Shown: piece by piece, positions 14,979-20,826 of the stretch | How positions within the stretch are numbered: the first letter of the stretch is position 1 | Layout of the letters: each line of letters starts with the position of its first letter | From: Pseudomonadota bacterium | GTDB taxonomy: Bacteria > Pseudomonadota > Alphaproteobacteria > UBA9219 > RGZA01 | Direction of reading: 5' to 3' | Assembly: GCA_016195205.1 (NCBI GenBank) | Contig: JACQAB010000106.1 | Coordinates: forward strand, 1 to 20,826 | Length of the DNA stretch: 20,826 nucleotides | Program-made: the position numbers and the translations under genes | Notes under the pieces: model-generated | What the model saw: only the letters and a program-made list of their open reading frames with translations | What the model was told of the DNA's origin: nothing | Databases searched by the model: none

Positions 14979-15431
14979 TCATTCCTTCTTGCCCACATGG
15001 ATCGCGCCGCCGGGACTGCCGCCGTCCTGATCAATGGGAATCGTTTTTACCTTCGGCGGAATCACCGGCCGCGACAGATCGATGCTCAACAGCCCGTTAT
15101 CCAGCCGGGCGCGGATCACCTCAATGCCCTCGGCCAGCACGAAGCGGCGCTGGAACTGCCGGGCGGCGATGCCGCGATGGATGAAAACGCGGTCGTTTTC
15201 TTCCTTTTGCTTTCCCAGGATCACCAGCTGGTTGTCTTCCATCTGCACGGAAAGATCGGCCGGACAAAACCCCGCTACCGCCAGCGTGATGCGCAACGAT
15301 GCCTCGCCGGTTTGCTCGATGTTATAAGGCGGATAGCCTTCCGCGCCTTTGGCCACGCGCTCGCATACCCTCTCGAGTTGGTCAAAACCAAGAAGGAGAG
15401 GGCTGCTGAAGATGGAAAGTCTGGTTGTCAT
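14979..15431 (-). CDS. Hsp20/alpha-crystallin small heat-shock protein (IbpA/HspH type)
   Basis: The 150-aa protein has a short N-terminal arm, the alpha-crystallin domain (about 36-125) and a C-terminal tail. Diagnostic parts are YPPYNIEQTGE (33-43), the GIAARQFQRRFVL segment (88-100) and the ARLDNGLLSIDLSRP strand (108-122). It is an ATP-independent holdase that binds unfolding proteins in heat stress for later release by DnaK/ClpB. The tail is Gly-rich and lacks a clear I-x-I motif, though KTIPID comes close. A long inverted repeat lies 13 bp upstream of its ATG (see separate entry), and no normal Shine-Dalgarno is visible, which makes the leader a candidate for post-transcriptional control. 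DUF1150 follows on the same strand. Confidence 0.92.
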   Translation of the reverse strand: MTTRLSIFSSPLLLGFDQLERVCERVAKGAEGYPPYNIEQTGEASLRITLAVAGFCPADLSVQMEDNQLVILGKQKEENDRVFIHRGIAARQFQRRFVLAEGIEVIRARLDNGLLSIDLSRPVIPPKVKTIPIDQDGGSPGGAIHVGKKE

Positions 15432-15443
15432 GACTGGGTTCTG

Positions 15444-15508
15444 AGGTTCGAAAGGTTCGGAGGTTCGGGGTTAACTTCGCACCCTCGAACCTCCGCACCT
15501 TCGAACCT
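15444..15508. repeat. long inverted repeat between hsp20 and the ferritin-like gene
   Basis: The left arm (15444-15470) is built from AGGTTCG repeats at 8-9 bp spacing, and the right arm (15482-15508) is its imperfect reverse complement. The loop is about 11 nt (TTAACTTCGCA). The hairpin occupies most of the 121-bp divergent gap and ends 13 bp from the hsp20 start. It could be a mobile repeat unit, a dimer-binding region or an RNA structure in the hsp20 leader. Confidence 0.65.
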
Positions 15509-15552
15509 TATCTCTTGATTTTACCATTTTATCTGCTTGAATCCACCCCTTC

Positions 15553-16416
15553 ATGACCCATATCAGCCAAGCCTTATTCGCGGGTGACCGTGCGCCTTCT
15601 CTCCGTCCCGGTTCGGACGAGCATAAGCACGCCTTCTGCCGCATGCTGCTCGACACCTTCGACCCCTATAAACCGGTGGTCATCGCCTGGCCGCAGCTGG
15701 ACCCCGATGCCCTGAAGCGCCTCACCGGGCTGCCTTTCTGGGATGTGGCCATGCAGACCGAGGGTTTCGCCTCGGCCCGGGTGCAGCGCCTAGCCGACAC
15801 GATTGAGGACCCACTGCTGAAAGAAGCCGTGTCGCTGAACGCCTTCGAGGAAGCACGACATAAAAACGTGCTGGAACATATGGTGCGCTCCTACGGCATC
15901 GCGTTGAAGGAAGAGCCTCCTTGCCACGCCGAAAAAGACGCCGAATGGTCGTTCCTGCGTACCGGCTATGGCGAATGCTTCGACAGCTTCTTTGCGTTTG
16001 GTTTGTTCGAGCTGGCGCGCCGCTCGGGCTTCTTCCCCAAAGAACTGATGGAAGTGTTCGAACCCGTGGTGCGCGAGGAAGGCCGCCACATCCTTTTCTT
16101 CGTCAACTGGGTGGCTTGGACCGCCGCGCATAAATCACTGCCGGGGCGGGTATGGTTCCGCCTGCGCTGCCTGGCCGCGCTGGCCGTGAACGCCGTGGGG
16201 CGCTTGGGCGTGGTGGGCGATGCGGGAGCTTCCGACAACTTCGTCGCCGCGGGCGGCGAAAGCTTTACGGGTGATTTTAACGTGCGGGAATTCCTTGAAC
16301 TTTGCCTGTCCGAAAATGACCGGCGTATGGCCCCTTATGACGGCAGGCTGCTGCGCCCGGTGCTCATTCCGAATCTGATAAGGCTGTTTCTGCGTTTTAT
16401 GCCGAAAAAACAATAG
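15553..16416 (+). CDS. ferritin-like diiron protein
   Basis: The 287-aa product shows the four-helix diiron carboxylate pattern: E70 (QTEG) in helix 1, E100-A-R-H103 in helix 2, E141 (GECFDS) in helix 3, and E176-G-R-H179 in helix 4. The two ExxH pairs plus two single glutamates are the ligand set of ferritin-like oxidases and hydroxylases. The substrate is unknown; candidates range from iron handling to oxygen-dependent hydroxylation or aldehyde chemistry, and the sequence does not decide. A segment near 198-218 (RLRCLAALAVNAVGRLGVVG) is apolar and might touch a membrane. The protein has no signal peptide, so it should be cytoplasmic. The ATG is not preceded by a good ribosome-binding site. 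It is divergent from hsp20 and 94 bp upstream of ald. Confidence 0.8.
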   Translation: MTHISQALFAGDRAPSLRPGSDEHKHAFCRMLLDTFDPYKPVVIAWPQLDPDALKRLTGLPFWDVAMQTEGFASARVQRLADTIEDPLLKEAVSLNAFEEARHKNVLEHMVRSYGIALKEEPPCHAEKDAEWSFLRTGYGECFDSFFAFGLFELARRSGFFPKELMEVFEPVVREEGRHILFFVNWVAWTAAHKSLPGRVWFRLRCLAALAVNAVGRLGVVGDAGASDNFVAAGGESFTGDFNVREFLELCLSENDRRMAPYDGRLLRPVLIPNLIRLFLRFMPKKQ

Positions 16417-16447
16417 CCCTCGATGCGTGCACATGCTAAGTCGCAGC

Positions 16448-16476
16448 TTGCTGCCCCCGGCGTGAAGCTTTAAAAT
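16448..16476 (+). promoter_or_regulatory. candidate promoter of ald
   Basis: TTGCTG (16448-16453), a 17-nt spacer and TAAAAT (16471-16476), with GGAGAA about 6 nt before the ATG at 16511. The -10 matches five of six consensus bases; the -35 is weak. Confidence 0.45.
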
Positions 16477-16510
16477 TACAACATCTTATAATTGTCATTG
16501 GAGAACCAGC

Positions 16511-17626
16511 ATGCTCATCGGCCTTCCCAAGGAAATCAAAAATCACGAATACCGCGTCGGCCTGACCCCCGCCTCGGTGCGCGAGTTGTGCAAACATGGC
16601 CATGAAGTGCTGGTGGAAAAGAATGCCGGCGCTTCCATCGAGCTATCGGACGAAGATTACCAGAAGGCCGGCGCCAAAATGGCCGCCGACGCCAAGGAAG
16701 TTTTCTCACGCGCGCAGATGATCGTGAAGGTGAAAGAGCCGCAGCCCCAGGAATGCAAAATGCTGCGCGAAGGGCAAATCCTTTTCACCTACCTGCACCT
16801 GGCCCCCGATCCGCAGCAGGCCGAGCTTCTCATGCAATCCGGCGCCACCGCCGTGGCCTATGAAACGGTGGAGGACGCGCGCGGCCGCTTGCCGCTGCTG
16901 GCGCCGATGTCGGAAGTGGCCGGACGCATGTCGATCCAGGCCGGGGCGCATTACCTTGAAAAAAGCCATGGCGGACGCGGCGTGCTGCTGGGCGGCGTGC
17001 CGGGCGTGCCCCCGGGCGACGTGGTGATTCTGGGCGGCGGCGTGGTGGGATCAAACGCCGCGCGCGTGGCCGCGGGCGTGGGAGCCTCGGTGACGGTGAT
17101 TGAAAAATCACCCGACCGGCTGCGCGAGATTGACGCGCTGTTCGGCCCGCAGGTGCGCACCATTTACGCCACCGATCATGCCATTGAAAAATACGTGCTG
17201 GAGGCTGATCTGGTCATCGGCGCCGTGCTGGTGGCGGGCGCCGCGGCGCCGCGTCTGGTCACGCGTCAGCATGTTTCACAAATGCGCAAAGGCAGCGTGT
17301 TGGTGGATGTTTCCATCGACCAGGGCGGCTGCTTTGAAACGTCCAAAGCCACCACTCATGCCGATCCGGTCTATGTGGTGGACGGCGTGGTGCATTACTG
17401 CGTGGCCAATATGCCCGGCGCGGTAGCGCGGACCTCCACCTTCGCTCTGAACAACGCCACGCTGCCTTACGCCATCGCGCTGGCCGACAAGGGGCTGAAG
17501 GCGCTGCTGGAAGACCCCGGCTTCCGCAAGGGGCTGAACGTCATGAAGGGGCGCATTACCCACGCCCAGGTGGCGCAGGCCCTGAACAAGGACTACCGCT
17601 CCGCCGAGGATGCGCTGGCGGCTTAA
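16511..17626 (+). CDS. ald: alanine dehydrogenase
   Basis: The 371-aa protein is full length for the family. The N-terminal signature is MLIGLPKEIKNHEYRVGLTP with R15. The catalytic residues of the family fall at the expected numbers: K75 (IVKVKEP), H96 (TYLHLAPD) and D270 (VSIDQGG). The NAD-binding loop is GGGVVG (175-180). It catalyses reversible oxidative deamination of L-alanine to pyruvate and ammonia with NAD. The start has a clear GGAG. It appears monocistronic and converges on rsmB, the two TAA stops overlapping in TTAA (17623-17626). Confidence 0.96.
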   Translation: MLIGLPKEIKNHEYRVGLTPASVRELCKHGHEVLVEKNAGASIELSDEDYQKAGAKMAADAKEVFSRAQMIVKVKEPQPQECKMLREGQILFTYLHLAPDPQQAELLMQSGATAVAYETVEDARGRLPLLAPMSEVAGRMSIQAGAHYLEKSHGGRGVLLGGVPGVPPGDVVILGGGVVGSNAARVAAGVGASVTVIEKSPDRLREIDALFGPQVRTIYATDHAIEKYVLEADLVIGAVLVAGAAAPRLVTRQHVSQMRKGSVLVDVSIDQGGCFETSKATTHADPVYVVDGVVHYCVANMPGAVARTSTFALNNATLPYAIALADKGLKALLEDPGFRKGLNVMKGRITHAQVAQALNKDYRSAEDALAA

Positions 17627-19092
17627 ATCCGTCTTTCCATCACCGCCGCGAAAAACCCGTCGGTGCCGTGGCGCGCGGGGGTTAACCTTAGATACGTCAT
17701 GCCAGCGAAAGCTGGCATCCAGCCACTTGCTTCGCAAGCGGCATCGCGCGAAGCGCGATGCTGGATCCCCGCCTTCGCGGGGATGACAGGTTCTTTTAAT
17801 GGCATGGTTATTTCACTAAGCGACACAAGTCTGAAATCCTGATGCGCCGCCAAAAACGCCTCAATCTGCTTTTCATTCTCCTCGGGCAGCAAGGAGCAGG
17901 TGGCATAAATTAGCCTGCCGCCCGGCTTCACCAGCCGCGCCGCGCTTTGCAAAATGCGCGCCTGCAGCGCGGTGAGTTCAGAAAGCTGAGGCCCTAGGTT
18001 TTTCCACCGTGCATCAGGATTACGCCGCCACACGCCCAAGCCGGAACAGGGCGCATCCACCAGCACGCGGTCATGCTTGCCGGCATTGTGCTTCACCCAC
18101 TGGTCGTTCTCGTTGGTAAGCTCACGCACCTCGATGTTATGCGCCCCGGCGCGGCGAAAGCGTAAGCGCGCGCGTTTCAGGCGGCCACCCAGCACGTCAC
18201 AGGCAATCACACGGCCCTTGTTCCGCATGCTGGCCGCCAGGCCTAAGGTTTTGCCCCCCGCCCCGGCGCAGAAATCCACCACGCTCATGCCGGGTTTGGC
18301 CTCAACCAGCGCCGCTACCCTTTGCGAGCCTTCGTCTTGAATTTCCACCCAGCCGTTTTTGAAAACCTCGGTCGCAGCCAGCGCCGGACGGCCCGTTACG
18401 CGCAAGCCAAGGGGAGAGATCGGCGTGGACGCGGCTTCAATCCCGGCTTTTTTCAGCGCCGCGCGGGCCTCATCCCGCGTAGCCTTCAGCAGATTGACGC
18501 GCAGGTCCAGCGGCGCTTCGGTCAACATGGCCTGCAGTTCTTTTTCCAGATTGGCGCCGAAAACACCCTGCAGTTTTTCATAGGCCCAGTCGGGGCACTC
18601 CAGCGCCACGGCTTGCGGCATGTCGGGATGGTGCAGCGTGCGGCCCGTGAGGCTGCCCAGCAGCTTTTTTTCGCCCTCGTCCAGAAGCGGCGGGGCGTAT
18701 TTCTCACCCTCGAATAGCGCGGCAACGCTTTTGGCGTCCAGGTTTTCAACAAGACTTAAATAAACAATCATCCGCGTCCGTACCTCTCCCTTTGTCACCC
18801 CCGCGAAGGCGGGGGTCCACGATAGGCCAGAAGTCTTAGCCTGTGGTTTTTCGTGGATGCCCGCCTGCGCGGGCATGACGTTTCCATTTGTTAAATAGTT
18901 TACCCACCACGAAAGCCGCGCATGGTGGCGAAGCATGGCATACACCCGCGAGGCAATGGCGCTGCGGTCCTTCGCGCCGATAAAGCGGTGGGAACGGAAA
19001 TAACCGCTTAAAAGCGTGTCGGAAGGCCGCGCTTCCGATGCCAAAAGCGTTAACAATTCGATGCAGGTTTGCAGTTGCGCGGCGGGTTTCAT
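17623..19092 (-). CDS. rsmB: 16S rRNA m5C967 methyltransferase with two in-frame repeat insertions
   Basis: The 489-aa product has an N-terminal NusB-like domain (about 1-150 with the insert) and a C-terminal Rossmann methyltransferase: SAM loop VVDFCAGAGGKT (271-282), motif IV D346-A-P-C349, and motif VI with the nucleophile C399 (YATCSLLPEENE), ending in TPARHGTDGFFAAVMERR. It methylates a cytosine of 16S rRNA. Two stretches break homology: residues 72-100 (VMPAQAGIH to PAFAGVT) and 436-466 (VIPAKAGIQ to PAFAGMT). Both are translations of palindromic repeats and lie in loops away from catalytic motifs; without them the length is about 430, normal for RsmB. The frame stays open across both, so the protein is probably functional. 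It lies 37 bp after guaB on the same strand. The call could also be RsmF-like, but the NusB-like domain favours RsmB. Confidence 0.9.
   Translation of the reverse strand: MKPAAQLQTCIELLTLLASEARPSDTLLSGYFRSHRFIGAKDRSAIASRVYAMLRHHARLSWWVNYLTNGNVMPAQAGIHEKPQAKTSGLSWTPAFAGVTKGEVRTRMIVYLSLVENLDAKSVAALFEGEKYAPPLLDEGEKKLLGSLTGRTLHHPDMPQAVALECPDWAYEKLQGVFGANLEKELQAMLTEAPLDLRVNLLKATRDEARAALKKAGIEAASTPISPLGLRVTGRPALAATEVFKNGWVEIQDEGSQRVAALVEAKPGMSVVDFCAGAGGKTLGLAASMRNKGRVIACDVLGGRLKRARLRFRRAGAHNIEVRELTNENDQWVKHNAGKHDRVLVDAPCSGLGVWRRNPDARWKNLGPQLSELTALQARILQSAARLVKPGGRLIYATCSLLPEENEKQIEAFLAAHQDFRLVSLSEITMPLKEPVIPAKAGIQHRASRDAACEASGWMPAFAGMTYLRLTPARHGTDGFFAAVMERRI
17696..17787. repeat. palindromic repeat element inside the rsmB 3' part
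   Basis: Imperfect 27-bp inverted ends (17696-17722 and 17761-17787, GTCATSCC...ATCCAG type), each containing its own small palindrome around CGAAR. The centre holds two further hairpins, CTTGC-TTC-GCAAG and CATCGCGC-GAA-GCGCGATG. On the rsmB strand it reads VIPAKAGIQ...WMPAFAGMT without a stop. This end sequence is a familiar intergenic repeat type in many proteobacterial genomes. Confidence 0.88.
18794..18879. repeat. palindromic repeat element inside the rsmB 5' part
   Basis: Imperfect 29-bp inverted ends (18794-18822 and 18851-18879) of the same family as the downstream copy: GTCAYSCCCGCG-NAGGCGGG type ends and a different, simpler centre. It reads on the rsmB strand as VMPAQAGIH...WTPAFAGVT, the same frame phase and orientation as the other copy. 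Confidence 0.88.
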
Positions 19093-19129
19093 GGAAGATT
19101 TAAACGTTTACTACCCAGCAATCACTAAG

Positions 19130-20614
19130 CTAATCCCTGCGGTAATTCGGCGCCTCGGCGGTGACTTGAATATCATGCACGTGGCTTTCGGTCAGCCCCG
19201 CGCCGGTGATGCGCACGAATTCGGCGCGTTTCTGGAATGAAGGAATATCATCGCTGCCGGTATAGCCCATCGCCGCGCGCAAGCCCCCCACCAGCTGATG
19301 GATAACCTGCTCCACTGGGCCCTTATAGGGCACGCGGCCTTCTACGCCCTCGGGCACCAGCTTCTGCGCCTCCAAGCCGCCCTGGAAATAGCGGTCGGCG
19401 CTGCCGCCCGCCATGGCGCCCAAGGATCCCATGCCGCGATAGGTTTTGTAGGAACGGCCCTGATACAGCACCACCTCGCCCGGGGCTTCGTCGGTGCCGG
19501 CGAACATGGAGCCCAGCATGGCGCAATCGGCGCCCGCGGCGATGGCCTTGGCCAGATCGCCCGAATATTTGATGCCGCCATCGGCGATCACCGGAATGTC
19601 GCGTTTGCGGGCCACCGCCACCACGTCAAGGATCGCCGTCAGCTGCGGCACGCCCACCCCCGCCACGATACGCGTGGTGCAGATCGAGCCTGGGCCAATG
19701 CCCACCTTCACCGCGTCCGCGCCGGCGTCGATCAGCGCCTCGGCCGCTTCGCCAGTGGCAATGTTACCCGCGATGATTTGCGTTTGATTATCCAGCTTGC
19801 GCACGGCGCGTACCTGCTCCACCACCTTGCTGCTGTGGCCATGGGCGGTGTCGATGATCACCACATCCACCCCCGCCTCGATCAGCGCTTTGGCCCGGAT
19901 AAGACCCTTTTCGCCCGTGCCGGTGGCGGCGGCGACGCGCAGCCGGCCTTTTTCATCCTTGCAGGCATCGGGATGGGCTTGTGATTTTTCAATATCCTTC
20001 ACCGTAATCAGCCCGATGCAGCGAAAATTGCCGTCGACCACCAGCAGTTTTTCAATGCGATGTTTGTGAAGCAGCCGCTTGGCTTCTTCCTCGCCCACGC
20101 CTTCGCGCACGGTGACCAGGTTTTCCGAGGTCATCAGTTCCTTCACCGGCTGGCGCATATTCGAGGCAAAGCGCACATCGCGATGGGTGAGGATGCCGGT
20201 TAATTTGCCCGAGGGCTTTTCCACCACCGGAATGCCCGAGATTTTCTCAGCCGCCATGATCGCCAGCGCATCGGCCAGCATGGCTTCCGGGTGAATGGTG
20301 ATGGGATTCACCACCATGCCCGATTCAAAGCGCTTCACGCGGCGTACTTCCTCGGCCTGGGCTTCCGGCGCCATGTTGCGGTGGATCACCCCGATGCCGC
20401 CACCTTGAGCCAGCGCAATGGCCATGCGGTGTTCGCTGACCGTATCCATGGCCGCGGAAAGCAGGGGAATACCCAGGGCAATGCGTTTGGTGAGACGCGA
20501 GGTTACTTTTACATCGGCCGGCAAGATGGCGGAATCGCGCGGCAACAGCAGCACGTCGTCAAACGTCAGCGCCTCGCGGAAGGGGGATTTTTGGTCGGGG
20601 GCGGATAAGGCCAT
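19130..20614 (-). CDS. guaB: inosine-5'-monophosphate dehydrogenase
   Basis: The 494-aa protein is full length. It opens with LTFDDVLLLP (16-25), followed by a CBS pair (about 98-215), the NAD-side motif DTAHGHS (255-261), the catalytic loop GIGPGSICTTRIV with C312, and the flap region SLGAMAGGSADRYFQ. It oxidises IMP to XMP with NAD, the first step towards GMP. The start is set by AAGGAG 8 nt upstream of the ATG. A TATAGT -10 lies just upstream, and an IS5-family end begins about 70 bp upstream. rsmB follows after 37 bp and is likely co-transcribed. Confidence 0.96.
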   Translation of the reverse strand: MALSAPDQKSPFREALTFDDVLLLPRDSAILPADVKVTSRLTKRIALGIPLLSAAMDTVSEHRMAIALAQGGGIGVIHRNMAPEAQAEEVRRVKRFESGMVVNPITIHPEAMLADALAIMAAEKISGIPVVEKPSGKLTGILTHRDVRFASNMRQPVKELMTSENLVTVREGVGEEEAKRLLHKHRIEKLLVVDGNFRCIGLITVKDIEKSQAHPDACKDEKGRLRVAAATGTGEKGLIRAKALIEAGVDVVIIDTAHGHSSKVVEQVRAVRKLDNQTQIIAGNIATGEAAEALIDAGADAVKVGIGPGSICTTRIVAGVGVPQLTAILDVVAVARKRDIPVIADGGIKYSGDLAKAIAAGADCAMLGSMFAGTDEAPGEVVLYQGRSYKTYRGMGSLGAMAGGSADRYFQGGLEAQKLVPEGVEGRVPYKGPVEQVIHQLVGGLRAAMGYTGSDDIPSFQKRAEFVRITGAGLTESHVHDIQVTAEAPNYRRD

Positions 20615-20637
20615 CTGGGTGCTCCTTATCCTCGGGC

Positions 20638-20643
20638 ACTATA
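20638..20643 (-). promoter_or_regulatory. candidate -10 element of guaB
   Basis: TATAGT on the minus strand, about 24 bp upstream of the guaB ATG, would give a very short leader that still contains AAGGAG. No convincing -35 is found at 16-18 bp, so the promoter may be weak, activator-dependent, or supplied by the adjacent insertion sequence. Confidence 0.3.
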
Positions 20644-20692
20644 GCCAGAAATGGCGAAAGTAAAAGCGGAAAAAAGGCCTTAGGCGCTAGGT

Positions 20693-20826
20693 TCAATCAA
20701 CATATAACGCCCTGAGCCAGAGAGCGATAGAGGCGAGGGTGACGGTAGCAAGGTAATGGGCATCGTTGCGGTCGAAGCGGGTGGCGAAGCGGCGGAAGTG
20801 CTTGAGGCGGTTGAAGCAGCGTTCGA
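20693..20826 (-). mobile_element. IS5-family transposase, C-terminal end (cut by window edge)
   Basis: The last 43 codons of a minus-strand frame end in TGA at 20693-20695. They begin ERCFNRLKHFRRFATRFDRN, the conserved end of IS5/IS427-type DDE transposases: the catalytic E and, seven residues on, K. They continue into the hydrophobic helix YLATVTLASIALWLRALYVD. The 5' part lies outside the window. The element's terminus is probably a few bases past the stop; the TTA at 20680-20682 would suit the TNA target of the IS427 group, but without the other end this cannot be shown. It points towards guaB on the same strand. Confidence 0.85.

Noticed and set aside
17696..18879. CRISPR array from the two similar repeats in rsmB
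   Set aside because: Only two copies 1 kb apart, each a palindromic element with different centres, inside a coding frame.

Overview
The window looks like chromosomal DNA of an alphaproteobacterium. It is GC-rich and carries the KdsD-LptC-LptA-LptB-RpoN-HPF-PtsN backbone, an Hsp20 gene next to a DUF1150 gene (a pairing and a family typical of alphaproteobacteria), a short RNase D without an HRDC domain, and a candidate CtrA box (TTAA-N7-TTAAC). I cannot name a genus. No tRNA, rRNA or CRISPR array was seen.

Layout. 1-3098: an OmpL-like outer-membrane barrel gene converges on gltD, which is broken by one in-frame TGA. 3099-4177: RNase D converges with a small unknown gene, their stop codons overlapping. 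4211-9155: an envelope and regulation operon on the plus strand, kdsD-lptC-lptA-lptB-rpoN. The first four genes are joined by ATGA overlaps. They supply the Kdo precursor and the LPS-transport bridge and ATPase. 9156-12272: about 3.1 kb with two unrecognised divergent genes (354 and 560 aa). They separate rpoN from hpf-ptsN, which usually sit together. The 354-aa protein shows degenerate helical repeats resembling mTERF modules. 12273-13896: hpf-ptsN-membrane protein, again with ATGA overlaps. 13897-14560: an AT-richer island with a small gene also broken by one in-frame TGA. 14548-15431: DUF1150 and hsp20 on the minus strand. 15553-16416: a diiron ferritin-like protein. 16511-17626: alanine dehydrogenase. 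17623-20614, minus strand: guaB then rsmB. rsmB carries two palindromic repeat elements inside its reading frame. 20693-end: the C-terminal end of an IS5-family transposase, cut by the window edge.

How the genes fit together: most are housekeeping genes for LPS assembly, nitrogen and phosphotransfer regulation, ribosome hibernation, protein quality control, purine synthesis and rRNA methylation. The unusual content is (i) two in-frame palindromic repeats that add about 30 residues each to RsmB, (ii) two otherwise open genes each broken by a single TGA, although TGA is the normal stop of many neighbours, (iii) the unknown divergent pair inside the rpoN-hpf-ptsN cluster, and (iv) several structured intergenic repeats close to start codons.

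GC and codon statements are judged by eye. All family calls come from reading motifs, not from database searches.
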